Shown in pieces: positions 23,163 to 33,057 of a DNA stretch of 42,492 bases. The notes beneath the pieces are model-generated. The model was not told the DNA's origin and made no database searches. It saw only the letters and a list, made by a program, of their open reading frames with translations. The translations under genes and the position numbers were made by a program. The DNA is from Actinomycetota bacterium (lineage in GTDB: Bacteria; Actinomycetota; Coriobacteriia; Anaerosomatales; PHET01): the NCBI GenBank assembly GCA_029265315.1, contig JAJUJM010000001.1, positions 1 to 42,492 on the forward strand. Reading direction: 5' to 3'. Each line of letters starts with the position of its first letter. Within the stretch, counting starts at the first letter, position 1.

Positions 23163-24020
23163 GTGACGACGATCATCGACGGACAGGTGGTCGCGCGCGC
23201 GACGAAAGAGCGCGCCGCTGCGCTCGTCGCCCGCGTCAAGGACGCCGGAGTCGATCCGGGCCTGGCGGTGGTCCTCGTGGGCGATGACCCCGCCTCGTTG
23301 AGCTACGTGCGCATGAAGGAGCGCGACTGCGCGGACGTCGGCATCCGTTCATTCGACCACAGGCTGCCTGCTGACACGACCCAAGATGCCCTCGACGCCC
23401 TGATCGACGCATGCAACGCCGATTCGAGCGTGCACGGGATCCTGCTGCAGCTGCCGCTCCCGAGCCACCTGGACGAGGAGTCGGCGCTCGCTCGCATATC
23501 GGCCGCCAAGGACGTCGACGGCCTGCACCCCGAGAACCTTGGACGATTGGTCCGTGGTCTGCCGGGTCCGCGCGCATGCACCCCGTGGGGCGTCATGGCG
23601 ATGCTCGACCACTATGGCATCGACGTCTCGGGCAAGCGCGCCGTCGTGATCGGTCGTTCGTCGATCGTGGGCAAGCCGCAAGCGCTGATGCTGCTCGAGC
23701 GCAACGCCACGGTGACCATCTGCCACAGCAGGACCGTGGACCTTCCGGCCGTCTGTCGTGAGGCCGATGTCATAGTGGCGGCGGTCGGGCGGGCGAAGAT
23801 GGTGACGCGGGAGTACGTGCGACCCGGCGCCGTCGTGATCGACGTGGGCATCAACAGGACCGAGGACGGTCTGGTGGGCGACGTCGACTTCGCGGACGTC
23901 TCGCCGGTGGCCTCGGCCATCACCCCTGTACCCGGCGGCGTCGGGCCGATGACACGTGCGATGCTCGTGATGAACACCGCCTTGGCCGCTGCCAGGGTGG
24001 CGGGTGTTGAGGAAGCATGA
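23163..24020 (+). CDS. folD: Methylenetetrahydrofolate dehydrogenase/methenyltetrahydrofolate cyclohydrolase
   Basis: FolD interconverts 10-formyl-, methenyl- and methylene-THF with NADP(H) or NAD(H). The 285-residue protein has Tyr48/Lys52 in SYVRMKER (catalytic Lys52), ILLQLPLP, the KDVDGLHP segment and the dinucleotide motif [11 protein letters not shown]. The C-terminal [15 protein letters not shown] is intact. GTG 23163 follows GAGAGGA at 10 nt. It lies 43 bp after fhs and overlaps the next gene by 4 bp, forming an apparent operon fhs-folD-secreted protein-queH. Confidence 0.97.
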   Translation: MTTIIDGQVVARATKERAAALVARVKDAGVDPGLAVVLVGDDPASLSYVRMKERDCADVGIRSFDHRLPADTTQDALDALIDACNADSSVHGILLQLPLPSHLDEESALARISAAKDVDGLHPENLGRLVRGLPGPRACTPWGVMAMLDHYGIDVSGKRAVVIGRSSIVGKPQALMLLERNATVTICHSRTVDLPAVCREADVIVAAVGRAKMVTREYVRPGAVVIDVGINRTEDGLVGDVDFADVSPVASAITPVPGGVGPMTRAMLVMNTALAAARVAGVEEA

Positions 24021-24784
24021 CGCTCTCAACGACCTCAAGCCGGGTATCGTCAGTCGCTCGACGCATGGCCGCCGTGGCGGCACTTGCGCTTTGCTTGAGC
24101 TCGCCGGCCGCGGCGGGCGCGGCGGCTCCCGTCGTCACCGGTCCGGTCGAGGTCCAGGTGTGGCCCGGAGAGGTCCCCGGAGGTGCCGTCGTCATCATCT
24201 CGACGAGACTGGATGAGTCCGTCAGGTTGCCTGCCACGGTCCGCCTGCCGCTGCCCGAAGGTCTCAATGTGGACTGGGCCGGTGAGATCGCGCCTTCGAA
24301 CCCCGCGTCTGATGTGGCTCGTGAGTTCACCACCGGACGGGCCAACGGGGGACGATACGTCCAGTTCGAGGTCTCGAAGTACCGCGAGGCGCAGGCGGAC
24401 CTCTCCGCGCTGCCGATCACCGTGCAAGGCGACGCCTCGCGAGTAACCATGCGCTACGTGCAGAGCACGCCTTCCACCGAGACCGGCTTCTCGGTTCGGG
24501 TCCCCGCGGGCTACGAACTCAAGGACTCCGTGCCACGGGCCGTTGGCAAGCCGGCGGTCAATGTCACGGGCGAGTCTCTTCACGCGCTCGAGACACAGAC
24601 CCTGAAGCTGGGCGAGGGGCTCGATGTGTCGGTGGAGTACCGCGCGAAGGCCCCGGTGACACCCGCTTCGCGTGCGGACAGGTTGCTCGTCGCGTTGGCG
24701 ATCGCTGTGGTCGTGGTGGCCGCGGTGCTGGCGGTGGTCGTGGTGAGGGGGCGCTCCGCGGGTGTGCGCGCACACCAGGAATGA
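24017..24784 (+). CDS. Exported, C-terminally anchored protein of unknown function
   Basis: The 255-residue protein has an N-terminal signal sequence (basic region then [18 protein letters not shown], cleavage likely near residues 33-36). An extracytoplasmic beta-rich domain of about 180 residues follows, then one transmembrane helix (about 222-244) and a short basic tail. That layout resembles membrane-anchored DUF4397/NEAT-like surface domains, but no family was recognised. ATG 24017 overlaps the folD stop in ATGA. queH begins inside its last codons. It is an odd topological partner for two cytosolic cofactor genes. Confidence 0.75.
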   Translation: MTLSTTSSRVSSVARRMAAVAALALCLSSPAAAGAAAPVVTGPVEVQVWPGEVPGGAVVIISTRLDESVRLPATVRLPLPEGLNVDWAGEIAPSNPASDVAREFTTGRANGGRYVQFEVSKYREAQADLSALPITVQGDASRVTMRYVQSTPSTETGFSVRVPAGYELKDSVPRAVGKPAVNVTGESLHALETQTLKLGEGLDVSVEYRAKAPVTPASRADRLLVALAIAVVVVAAVLAVVVVRGRSAGVRAHQE

Positions 24785-25361
24785 ACGCTCGCGGCTCGCG
24801 CTGCACGCCTGCTGCGGGCCTTGCCTGCTGGAACCCTTTGATGCGCTCTTGGCCGAGGGGTATGACCCCATCATCGTCTTCGCCAACCCCAACATCGAGC
24901 CGAAGGGCGAATATGTTCTGCGCCTCGAGACACTGAGGTCCTATGCCGACTCACGGGGCATACGGGTGGTCGAGATCGACACAGGCGAAGAGCTCTGGCG
25001 AGCCGCGACATCGGGACTTGAGCGCCCGGCTCGCTGTCATGCGTGCTATCGGGTGCGTCTGGGCCTTGTGTCCGAATGGGCGGCTTCTGCCGGGATCGAG
25101 CTGGTCGCGACCACGCTGTCTGTGAGTCCGTACCAGGATGCTGCGGCCATCGCGCGCGCGGGCGCGGCCGTGGCAGAGGCGGCAGGGGTGCGGTTCCTCG
25201 AACGTGACTACCGGGACCGTTATGCGGACGCCACACGACGCTCGCGCGACTTGGGGATGTATCGCCAGAGCTACTGCGGGTGTCTGGCGAGCGGGGACGA
25301 AGCGGCGGCTGAGCGAGCGGCCCGCCGGCAGGCGCGCAAGGCAAGACGCCCGCGAGACTGA
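24762..25361 (+). CDS. queH: Epoxyqueuosine reductase QueH
   Basis: QueH (DUF208) reduces epoxyqueuosine to queuosine in tRNA, a B12-independent replacement for QueG. The 199-residue protein has the ligand cysteines of the family: C17, C18 and C21 (HACCGPC), C92/C95 (ARCHACYRVRL) and C172/C174 (SYCGC). They would bind a 4Fe-4S cluster and an iron site. GTG 24762 overlaps the preceding gene by 23 bp, with GAGGGGG about 11 nt upstream; no better start lies between it and the HACCGPC motif. queA and tgt, the two preceding steps, lie 1-5 kb downstream. Confidence 0.93.
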   Translation: MCAHTRNERSRLALHACCGPCLLEPFDALLAEGYDPIIVFANPNIEPKGEYVLRLETLRSYADSRGIRVVEIDTGEELWRAATSGLERPARCHACYRVRLGLVSEWAASAGIELVATTLSVSPYQDAAAIARAGAAVAEAAGVRFLERDYRDRYADATRRSRDLGMYRQSYCGCLASGDEAAAERAARRQARKARRPRD

Positions 25362-25391
25362 AGCGCCCGCCTTGGCGTCCAGCGCACAGGC

Positions 25392-26183
25392 TCACGCCGT
25401 CGTCGCGGTCCCCTCGGAATCGAGCGGGCCCGGGTCGCATCCGGTGCACCCTTCGCAGCGGACGCCGCGCGTGGCTTCGCGCGCTTTGCGGTCCGCGTCG
25501 CGCTCCTTGATCTCGCCGATCTTGCGGGCGTAGCGCAGCGCGCGCAGCGGCTGGAAGCTCGGCCCCCAGCCGGTCGTCGTTCGTGTTTCGAGGGCCCGGC
25601 GCAGGTCCGCAGCGGTCGAGCCGGCGAAGTACGTCCGGCTCGTGCCCACGACGGAGAGCATATGGGCGTCACTGCCGCCGGTCGCCGCGAGCCGATGACG
25701 GTGTGTCCGCCAGAAGTGCCGGGCGCGCACGTTGGCCATGAACAGCAGCGGCGTGGAATTCGCGACTTCGATGCCGTCAAACGGCGTCTGCTCGTAGACT
25801 TCGCGCTCTCCTCTGCACAGGCCGTGCTTGTGCCACCAACGCGGGGCGAACGGGTGGGCCGCGATGGCGAGGCCGCCTTGAGCATGTATGGCCGAGACGG
25901 TGTCAGCTGCACTCAGGTTCGGCCTGATGTCCGTGTGTGTGAACAGGCCGAGTATGTGGCCGTCTGCGCTCTCGACCTCTTGACCCACGACCACTTCGAC
26001 TCTGTAGCGATGAGCGATCGCGGCGGCCTCGAGCCCGCCTTCAACGGTGTTGTGGTCGCAGATGGCCACGACGGCCAGGTCGGTCGCCTCTGAGGCCCAC
26101 TCGAGTACGTCGCGAACCTCGGCCGTCCCATCGGAGGCGGTCGTATGGATGTGGAGGTCTGCCGAGGACTCGATGCGTCGCAT
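25392..26183 (-). CDS. PHP-domain metal-dependent phosphoesterase
   Basis: The 263-residue protein has all PHP motifs: DLHIHTTASDG near the N-terminus, AICDHNTVEG, GQEVES, IAAHPF and GGSDAH. They form a multi-metal hydrolase site. Stand-alone PHP proteins cleave phosphoesters of nucleotides or histidinol-type substrates; the substrate here is unknown. ATG 26183 is preferred to GTG 26201 because a minus-strand TAGGAT -10 (26197-26192) lies only 8 nt upstream. The C-terminal 25 residues carry CEGCTGC (243-249), an unusual cysteine-rich tail that could bind a metal. Convergent with queH, divergent from queA. Confidence 0.87.
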   Translation of the reverse strand: MRRIESSADLHIHTTASDGTAEVRDVLEWASEATDLAVVAICDHNTVEGGLEAAAIAHRYRVEVVVGQEVESADGHILGLFTHTDIRPNLSAADTVSAIHAQGGLAIAAHPFAPRWWHKHGLCRGEREVYEQTPFDGIEVANSTPLLFMANVRARHFWRTHRHRLAATGGSDAHMLSVVGTSRTYFAGSTAADLRRALETRTTTGWGPSFQPLRALRYARKIGEIKERDADRKAREATRGVRCEGCTGCDPGPLDSEGTATTA

Positions 26184-26191
26184 GTGCGTCC

Positions 26192-26197
26192 ATCCTA
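26192..26197 (-). promoter_or_regulatory. -10 box of PHP gene, near-leaderless
   Basis: TAGGAT on the minus strand ends 8 nt before the ATG at 26183, implying an mRNA leader of only a few bases. Confidence 0.4.
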
Positions 26198-26232
26198 GCA
26201 CCCGTGGACCGATGACGATGTGAACAGTGCGC

Positions 26233-26238
26233 TACACT
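26233..26238 (+). promoter_or_regulatory. -10 box of queA
   Basis: TACACT in GCGCTACACTCC, in the divergent gap with the PHP gene; 15 bp before ATG 26254 and 42 bp before ATG 26281. Confidence 0.5.
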
Positions 26239-26280
26239 CCACGACGACCGGCAATGATGTGCGTGAAGTGGACAGCGCAG

Positions 26281-27315
26281 ATGAGAACCGACGACTTCGA
26301 CTACGACCTCCCCAGTGGCCTGATCGCGCAACACCCTGTGGAACCCAGGGACGCCTGCAGGCTGCTCGTGTTGGACCGGGCCAGTGGGCAGATGGACCAT
26401 CGCACGTTCTCCGATCTACCCGAGTACCTGGTTGCCGGGGACGTGCTCGTGGTCAATGAGACGAAAGTGCTTCCGGCCCGGCTGAGCGCGGTCAAGGACG
26501 AGACCGGTGGATCGGTCGAGGTGCTGCTGCTGCGTGAGCGCTACGAAGGTGCATGGGAGTGCTTGGTCAAGCCGGGCCGCCGCGTGCAGCCGGGTACCCG
26601 ACTGGTGTTCGCCGATGGGCGGATGACAGGTCTTGTGGTCGATGTCATCGATGACCGGGGTGGGCGGCTCATACAGTTCCGCACGGAGAAGGATGTCAGC
26701 TTCCTCAGTCTCGTCCACGAGATAGGGGAGATGCCGCTGCCTCCCTACATCACCGAGCCACTCAAGGACCCGGACGAGTACCAGACGGTGTTCGCGCGTG
26801 ATGAGCGCAGTGCGGCCGCTCCGACCGCGGGCCTTCACTTCACCCCTGAGCTGCTTGAACGTTGCCGCGAAGCCGGTGCTCGTATCGCCGCGGTCGAGCT
26901 TGACGTCGGGCTTGACACGTTCAGGCCAGTCTCAGAAGCCGACCCACGTGACCACGTCATGCACTCAGAGCACTACCGCGTGTCGGGTGAGGCCGCTGAT
27001 GTCGTGAATGAGGCGCGGGCACGTGGCCGACGCGTCATCGCGGTGGGTACGACGAGCGTGAGGGCCCTGGAGAGCGCCGCGGACGAGAGCGGGTCGGTAC
27101 GGCCGATGGAGGGTCCGACTAGGCTGTTCATCCTGCCCGGATACCGCTTCGTCGCGACCGATGCGATGATCACCAACTTCCACGTCCCGCGTTCGACGCT
27201 TCTGATGATGGTGAGTGCGTTCGCCGGCAGGGAGACGCTCATGCGCGCGTACCGCGAGGCGATCGAGCGGCGGTATCGGTTCCTGAGCTTCGGCGACGCG
27301 ATGCTGATCCTCTAG
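26281..27315 (+). CDS. queA: S-adenosylmethionine:tRNA ribosyltransferase-isomerase
   Basis: QueA transfers and rearranges the ribosyl group of SAM onto preQ1 in tRNA to form epoxyqueuosine. The 344-residue protein opens with the family's MRTDDFDYDLP and LIAQHPVEPRDACRLLVL. The conserved DVLVVNETKVLPARL, AAPTAGLHFTPELL and the C-terminal FILPGYRF/ITNFHVPRSTLLML-like region are present. ATG 26281 matches the family N-terminus, but its ribosome site is weak; ATG 26254 or 26257 in frame are possible and lie nearer the -10 box. It stands with tgt and queH in one queuosine neighbourhood. Confidence 0.95.
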   Translation: MRTDDFDYDLPSGLIAQHPVEPRDACRLLVLDRASGQMDHRTFSDLPEYLVAGDVLVVNETKVLPARLSAVKDETGGSVEVLLLRERYEGAWECLVKPGRRVQPGTRLVFADGRMTGLVVDVIDDRGGRLIQFRTEKDVSFLSLVHEIGEMPLPPYITEPLKDPDEYQTVFARDERSAAAPTAGLHFTPELLERCREAGARIAAVELDVGLDTFRPVSEADPRDHVMHSEHYRVSGEAADVVNEARARGRRVIAVGTTSVRALESAADESGSVRPMEGPTRLFILPGYRFVATDAMITNFHVPRSTLLMMVSAFAGRETLMRAYREAIERRYRFLSFGDAMLIL

Positions 27316-27332
27316 CGTGGGCGTGAGGGTGA

Positions 27333-28403
27333 CTAGGGCGTCACTGGCGTCCAGAACGTCCAGCCTGTGCTGACGTCCGAACGCGCTCCCGGAGGCAACG
27401 CGATCCCGGCGGACGGATCGGAGCCGACCTTCACGTACACGGGAGGTTGTAGGTCGGGGTCGACCGGTTCGAATACCGGTCGACCGTCTTCGGAGGCAGG
27501 CTCCGGCACCTCCCGCGGCAGGGTCACCGGGTCGCTGAACGACGGGATCGGACCACTCCTGAGCACGTACGTGTTGCCGCCGAAGGTGGTCGTGACGCGG
27601 TCGAATCCGATGAGCTCACCGTTGTCGTTCTCCACGAACACGCGGGCGGGGTCTCCGCGTCCGTACACGGTGCGACGCTGCGGCGCGGCACCCGTGTCCA
27701 GTGCTGTGTCGACCACGCCACTCGGCGTGAGGTCACCTCGCGTGACCGAGCCATCAACGCCGGTGGAGCGGTAGACGACGCCGTCCACTGTGATGTATCC
27801 GCCGGGCGAGCTGATCGCAAGCGAACCGGCCTGAGCGGACGTCGGTTCAGGAGTGGCCGCCGCGCTTCTGTTGGTCTCCGTCGGTTCCGTCTGTGCAAGA
27901 GTTGCTGCATCGTACGTGATCATGGTGCCCGGGTCGGTTGGGCGAGGTCCCAGTATCATCCGCACTCCGGTGACCGCGCCGACGCCGGTGGCGACCAGCA
28001 CCACCGCCGCTGTGGCTGACCAGGCCACGACCGCCCGTCGGTTCCGTGGGTCGGTCAGACGCTCGAGGAGCCGTTCGAAGACGGTGGAGGCCGAAACGGA
28101 GTCGTGCGCGTCGGATACGTCCGCCGGGCCCGATGTGGACTGAGTGGTCAGCGCATCGATCGTCTCGCCGGGAGTCGCCGATGACCGCGCCTGGGCCCGA
28201 ACGGCCGCCATGATTCGCTCGGTCAGGTCGGTGGGCGGCTCCGGTGCGGGCGCTCTGCGCACGTGGACGAGTGCGCGCACGTAGCTCGCACATTCCGGGC
28301 AGAGGCGACAGTGGTCCTTGGCCAGCTCGAGCTCATCGGCGTCGTCGACCTCGTTGTCGAGAGCCGCGGAGATGAGCTCTTGGGCTTTGAAGCAGTCCAT
28401 CAT
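27333..28403 (-). CDS. Zinc-finger anti-sigma factor with large extracytoplasmic domain
   Basis: The 356-residue protein begins with a ZAS-type zinc-binding anti-sigma domain: C4 and H31-x3-C35-x2-C38. A linker, one transmembrane helix (about 123-147) and an extracytoplasmic region of about 205 residues rich in Thr, Pro and Gly follow. It would hold the sigma factor encoded just upstream at the membrane and release it on an envelope signal. Its ATG overlaps the sigma stop (ATGA), giving stoichiometric coupling. The outer domain is not recognised. The second ATG (28400) is an alternative start. Confidence 0.86.
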   Translation of the reverse strand: MMDCFKAQELISAALDNEVDDADELELAKDHCRLCPECASYVRALVHVRRAPAPEPPTDLTERIMAAVRAQARSSATPGETIDALTTQSTSGPADVSDAHDSVSASTVFERLLERLTDPRNRRAVVAWSATAAVVLVATGVGAVTGVRMILGPRPTDPGTMITYDAATLAQTEPTETNRSAAATPEPTSAQAGSLAISSPGGYITVDGVVYRSTGVDGSVTRGDLTPSGVVDTALDTGAAPQRRTVYGRGDPARVFVENDNGELIGFDRVTTTFGGNTYVLRSGPIPSFSDPVTLPREVPEPASEDGRPVFEPVDPDLQPPVYVKVGSDPSAGIALPPGARSDVSTGWTFWTPVTP

Positions 28404-28948
28404 GCGGCACCTCCTCGCGTCAGCTCGAGTGTCGCGGCGAGACTCTTGCGCGCGCGGAACACGCGGGACTTGACGGTGCCCACCGGCACGTTGAGGGCCT
28501 CGGCGGCGTCCGTGTAGCTCAGCCCGAACAGCGCGACGGCGGACAACGCGTCCCGGTCCTCGGGAGCGAGGCTTCGCATCGCGTGTTCGACGGCGGCCGT
28601 CAGGACGACCTCATCGGCGAAATCGCCGGAGACCCGGGGGGTGTCGAAGGGGTCGGCGGGCACGGGGCGACGACGCCCGGAGCGCACCTCGTCCAGGCAT
28701 GTGTTGCGTGTCACGCGGTACAGCCACGTCGTGAAGCGTGCGCGTTCATCGAAGGTGGCGATGGAACGGTACACCTTGATGAACACCTCCTGGGTGATGT
28801 CATCGGCCGAGGCCGGATCGCCGAAGAACCTAAGTGCATGGGCGTAGACGGCACGCGAATGCCGTCGCACGAGCGCCTCGAACGCGTCGAGGTCTCCATT
28901 GCGCGCGCTAGCCACCAGTACGGCGTCGTCGGCCTTCTCGTGGTCCAT
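28400..28948 (-). CDS. ECF-type RNA polymerase sigma factor
   Basis: The 182-residue protein has sigma region 2 (DAFEALVRRHSRAVYAHALR, then ADDITQEVFIKVYRSI) and region 4 (LSYTDAAEALNVPVGTVKSRVFRAR), with no region 1 or 3. This is the extracytoplasmic-function layout. ATG 28948 is chosen because GGAG lies 5-6 nt upstream and upstream residues are not sigma-like. It is co-transcribed with the membrane anti-sigma gene and probably autoregulated. It is divergent from tgt, 92 bp away. Target genes cannot be read from the window. Confidence 0.94.
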   Translation of the reverse strand: MDHEKADDAVLVASARNGDLDAFEALVRRHSRAVYAHALRFFGDPASADDITQEVFIKVYRSIATFDERARFTTWLYRVTRNTCLDEVRSGRRRPVPADPFDTPRVSGDFADEVVLTAAVEHAMRSLAPEDRDALSAVALFGLSYTDAAEALNVPVGTVKSRVFRARKSLAATLELTRGGAA

Positions 28949-29004
28949 GTCGCTCCGTAAGACGTCAGGTGCGGGCCCGTGGTTCTCGCCTTGCAAGAGT
29001 CTAG

Positions 29005-30162
<1,158 letters not shown>

Positions 30163-30176
30163 GGGCGGACGGCCAT

Positions 30177-30199
30177 TTCGTCCTTTCGCATCGGACGAA
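30177..30199 (+). terminator. Hairpin after tgt, weak terminator candidate
   Basis: TTCGTCC (30177-30183) and GGACGAA (30193-30199) form a 7-bp stem with a 9-nt loop, 15 bp after the tgt stop. No U-tract follows. Confidence 0.3.
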
Positions 30200-30206
30200 C
30201 CGCGGG

Positions 30207-30212
30207 TATCAT
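30207..30212 (+). promoter_or_regulatory. Candidate -10 box of yajC
   Basis: TATCAT in GCGGGTATCATTG, about 70 bp before the yajC ATG; no clear -35. Confidence 0.3.
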
Positions 30213-30282
30213 TGAACGCCGACTGCCTGAGCGCAGCGACCGACGGATGCATCGTCAAGCATGGGAGCGAAGACCGATCGCG

Positions 30283-30654
30283 ATGAACACCCAGAGTTCG
30301 AACCTGCTGTTCATCCTCGCCATGCTGGCGATCTTCTACTTTCTGGTCCTGCGGCCCCAGCAGAAGCGGGCCAAGGCCCAGAGGGACCTGCTTGATGCCC
30401 TCTCGGTCGGGGACGAGGTGGTCACCATCGGTGGCCTGTACGGCAGGGTGGTCTCCGTCGATGAGCGTGTCCGGATCGAGGTAGGCGGCGGCGCTTGGAT
30501 CGACGTGGCGCGACAAGCGGTCGCGAGCATCGTGAGTCCGGCCGGGTCGGGGTCGAATGGTGCCGACGAGGCCACGGAGGACGGCGGCCAGGACGAGACC
30601 GATGCAGGACCGGATGCGTCCATGGCGGCGAAGGACTTAGAAGGCCGGGAGTGA
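30283..30654 (+). CDS. yajC: Preprotein translocase accessory subunit YajC
   Basis: YajC is a small single-span membrane protein of the SecDF-YajC complex, which helps draw secreted proteins across the membrane. This 123-residue protein has a hydrophobic helix (about 8-25, LLFILAMLAIFYFLVL), the signature RPQQKRAK, and a cytosolic domain with VGDEVVTIGGLYGRVV. A long acidic tail (about 85-123) is typical of actinobacterial members. ATG 30283 is preferred because the family starts just before the helix; ATG 30247 is in frame but adds a basic non-conserved stretch. secD follows 55 bp later. Confidence 0.93.
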   Translation: MNTQSSNLLFILAMLAIFYFLVLRPQQKRAKAQRDLLDALSVGDEVVTIGGLYGRVVSVDERVRIEVGGGAWIDVARQAVASIVSPAGSGSNGADEATEDGGQDETDAGPDASMAAKDLEGRE

Positions 30655-30709
30655 GTGACGCCCCGGCGACGGGGTCGGATGATGATGTGTACGCACGGAA
30701 GGTAGGAGC

Positions 30710-32083
30710 ATGGACCAGAAGCAACGAAACGTCCTGTTGGTCGTGGCGACGGTGGTCCTGCTGATCGCGTCCTGGGCGCTGTTCTGGCCCCCGGGCAAGC
30801 GGATCACGCAGGGCCTTGACATCCAAGGCGGCCTGTCGGTGATCCTCACCGCGCAGGAGACCTCTGACACGCCGGTGACCGCTGCGGTCATGGACCGCGC
30901 CGAGCTCATCGTCATCAACCGTGTCAACGGACTTGGGGTGAAGGAGGCCACCGTTCAGCGCCAAGGCAACAGCTCGCTCCTCATCCAGATTCCGGGGATC
31001 AAGAACCCTGAGGAGGCTCTCGGCGTCCTGGGCGAGACCGGGCGGTTGGAGTTCGTGGACGTGGAATCCATCACGGACACGGCCGCGCTGGCGGCCATAC
31101 GGGCCAACGAGCCCGATGTGGAGCTCAAGCCCGGCACATACGCGCCCATCAGCGTCGACGGCGTGGCTCTGACCGGTGGCGTCGTGCGCAGCGCGAGCGT
31201 GTCGCAGAACCCTCAGACGGCTGAGATAGAGGTCAACGTCTCCATGACGTCCGATGGGGCCAAGGCATGGGGGACCTACACGAGCCGGAGCATCGGTAAG
31301 CAGGTCGCCATCGTACTCGACGGGGTCGTGAAGTCCGCACCCGTGGTCCGCTCCGCGATCACCGACGGTCAGACCGCCATCTCGGGTGGATTCACCGCTG
31401 ACGAGGCCAAGCGCCTGAAGACCGTCCTCGAGACGGGCGCCCTGCCGGTGAGCCTCATTCCCGAGGAGTCGCGCGTCGTTGGGCCGACGCTCGGTCAGGA
31501 CTCCCTGCGTCAGGGCGTCATCGCGGCGGTCGCCGGTCTTGCGCTCGTCTGCCTCTACGTGCTCGTGTTCTACCGGGGTCTGGGGTTGCTCACGGTGGGT
31601 GCTCTCGTCACCTTCGCGTCGTTCTTCCTCGGGGTGCTCGCCACGATGTCCCGTGCCGACGTCTTCGCCCTCACCCTGCCGGGAATCGCCGGCATCGTAC
31701 TCACGATCGGTCTGGCTGCTGACTCATCGATCCTGATCCTCGAGCGCTTCCGCGAGGAGGTCCGTATGGGCAAGACCGTGCGTTCGGCGGCCAATTCCGG
31801 CTCGAAGCACGGCATCCTCACGAGCATCGACGCCGACCTCGTCACCCTCGTCTCCGCGGCCGCTCTCTACTTCGTGGCCATCGGTCCCGTGAAGGGCTTC
31901 GCGCTGACGCTCATGATCGGGATCTTCTGCGACATCGCGATGATGCTCCTGTTCAAGCGGCCTTCGCTCATGCTGCTTGCCGAGAGCGTCATCTCCAAGG
32001 CCCCGTCGCTGTGGGGCGTGCCAAAGCCGGTGGAGAAAGCGCCCAGCGTGAAGGGCACGAAGGGGGGTGTCGCAGGTGCTTAA
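30710..32083 (+). CDS. secD: Protein translocase subunit SecD
   Basis: SecD is an RND-type membrane protein that uses the proton gradient to complete protein export. The 457-residue protein has an N-terminal helix, the family motif GLDIQGGLSVIL (36-47), a periplasmic P1 region, then five clustered helices from about residue 265. The D-x-S-I-L-E motif ADSSILILERFREE is present. The length is near the lower end for SecD, as in other Gram-positives. ATG 30710 follows GGAAGG (30697-30702) at 7 nt. secF overlaps its 3' end. Confidence 0.97.
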   Translation: MDQKQRNVLLVVATVVLLIASWALFWPPGKRITQGLDIQGGLSVILTAQETSDTPVTAAVMDRAELIVINRVNGLGVKEATVQRQGNSSLLIQIPGIKNPEEALGVLGETGRLEFVDVESITDTAALAAIRANEPDVELKPGTYAPISVDGVALTGGVVRSASVSQNPQTAEIEVNVSMTSDGAKAWGTYTSRSIGKQVAIVLDGVVKSAPVVRSAITDGQTAISGGFTADEAKRLKTVLETGALPVSLIPEESRVVGPTLGQDSLRQGVIAAVAGLALVCLYVLVFYRGLGLLTVGALVTFASFFLGVLATMSRADVFALTLPGIAGIVLTIGLAADSSILILERFREEVRMGKTVRSAANSGSKHGILTSIDADLVTLVSAAALYFVAIGPVKGFALTLMIGIFCDIAMMLLFKRPSLMLLAESVISKAPSLWGVPKPVEKAPSVKGTKGGVAGA

Positions 32084-32978
32084 CATCGATTTCATGGGGA
32101 ACCGCAAGATCATGTTCGCCATCTCCGGCGTGTTGCTTGCCGTGGCGATCGGTTCGCTGATCGTCTCCGGGCTGAAGTTCGGCGTTGAGTTCCAAGGCGG
32201 CACCGCCATCAGTGTCATCAACGCCGGCGAGGTCACGGCCGCGCAGATGACGGACGCGCTCAAGAAGGCCGGGGTGGATGTGCCCAACGTCCAGACCACC
32301 CAGGCGCAAGGTGTCCGCGGATTCATCATCCGCACGCCGGAGACGGACCCGAAGACCGCGGCGGCCCAGGTCGCTGAAGTGGCCAAGGCTGTGAAGCTGC
32401 CCGCCAACGCCTTCCAGGTCACGACCATCGGTCCGGGCTGGGGCGCCAACATCACCAACCGCGCCCTCATGGCCTTGGCCATCTCGATCGCCGCGATCCT
32501 GCTCTACGTCTCGGTCCGCTTCGAGTACAAGATGTCGCTCACCGCCGTCGTGGCCCTCATCCACGACATCCTGATCACGCTCGGCATCTACGCGTTGGCC
32601 GGTTACGAGGTGACGCCGAACACCATCGCGGCCCTGCTGACGATCCTCGGCTACTCGCTGTACGACACGATCGTGGTCTTCCACCGGATCAAGGAGAACG
32701 CGCAGCATCTGCAGAAGCAGACCTTCATGCAGATGGCCAACGCGTCCATCAACGAGGTCATCGTCCGCTCGATGAACACGACGATCACCTCGCTCATCCC
32801 GGTCCTCATCATGCTGTTCTTCGGGGGAGAGACGCTGCGCGATTTCGCGTTGGCCCTCACGATCGGTCTGTTCGTGGGTGCGTACTCGTCAATCGGTGTC
32901 GCCGCACCGCTCTACGCCATCTGGAAAGAGACGGAGCCCAAGTACGCGGCGTTGCGCAAGAAGTACGCGAGCGCGTGA
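32076..32978 (+). CDS. secF: Protein translocase subunit SecF
   Basis: SecF pairs with SecD in the export motor. The 300-residue protein has an N-terminal helix, the GVEFQGGTAI motif, and helices from about 130 onwards including the conserved YSLYDTIVVFHRIKEN and NTTITSLIPVLIM. The GTG at 32076 is preferred because AGGGGGG ends 8 nt before it; GTG 32067 in frame is an alternative with no room for a ribosome site. Either way the gene overlaps secD by 8-17 bp. A strong hairpin follows. Confidence 0.97.
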   Translation: MLNIDFMGNRKIMFAISGVLLAVAIGSLIVSGLKFGVEFQGGTAISVINAGEVTAAQMTDALKKAGVDVPNVQTTQAQGVRGFIIRTPETDPKTAAAQVAEVAKAVKLPANAFQVTTIGPGWGANITNRALMALAISIAAILLYVSVRFEYKMSLTAVVALIHDILITLGIYALAGYEVTPNTIAALLTILGYSLYDTIVVFHRIKENAQHLQKQTFMQMANASINEVIVRSMNTTITSLIPVLIMLFFGGETLRDFALALTIGLFVGAYSSIGVAAPLYAIWKETEPKYAALRKKYASA

Positions 32979-33010
32979 CGCTGAACCATCCAGCGAGCAA
33001 ACGGATTCCC

Positions 33011-33039
33011 GGGGTCGGCACCATCACGGTGTCGGCCCC
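33011..33039 (+). terminator. Terminator of yajC-secDF, abutting the next promoter
   Basis: GGGGTCGGCACC (33011-33022) pairs with GGTGTCGGCCCC (33028-33039) over 12 bp with two G-U and a 5-nt loop. There is no U-tract. The next gene's -10 box starts 6 bp after the stem. Confidence 0.7.
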
Positions 33040-33045
33040 GTCCGT

Positions 33046-33051
33046 TACGAT
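33046..33051 (+). promoter_or_regulatory. -10 box of recJ fusion, leaderless arrangement
   Basis: TACGAT ends 6 nt before ATG 33058 (9 nt before the second ATG). No ribosome site fits, so the mRNA is probably leaderless. Confidence 0.5.
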
Positions 33052-33057
33052 ACGACG

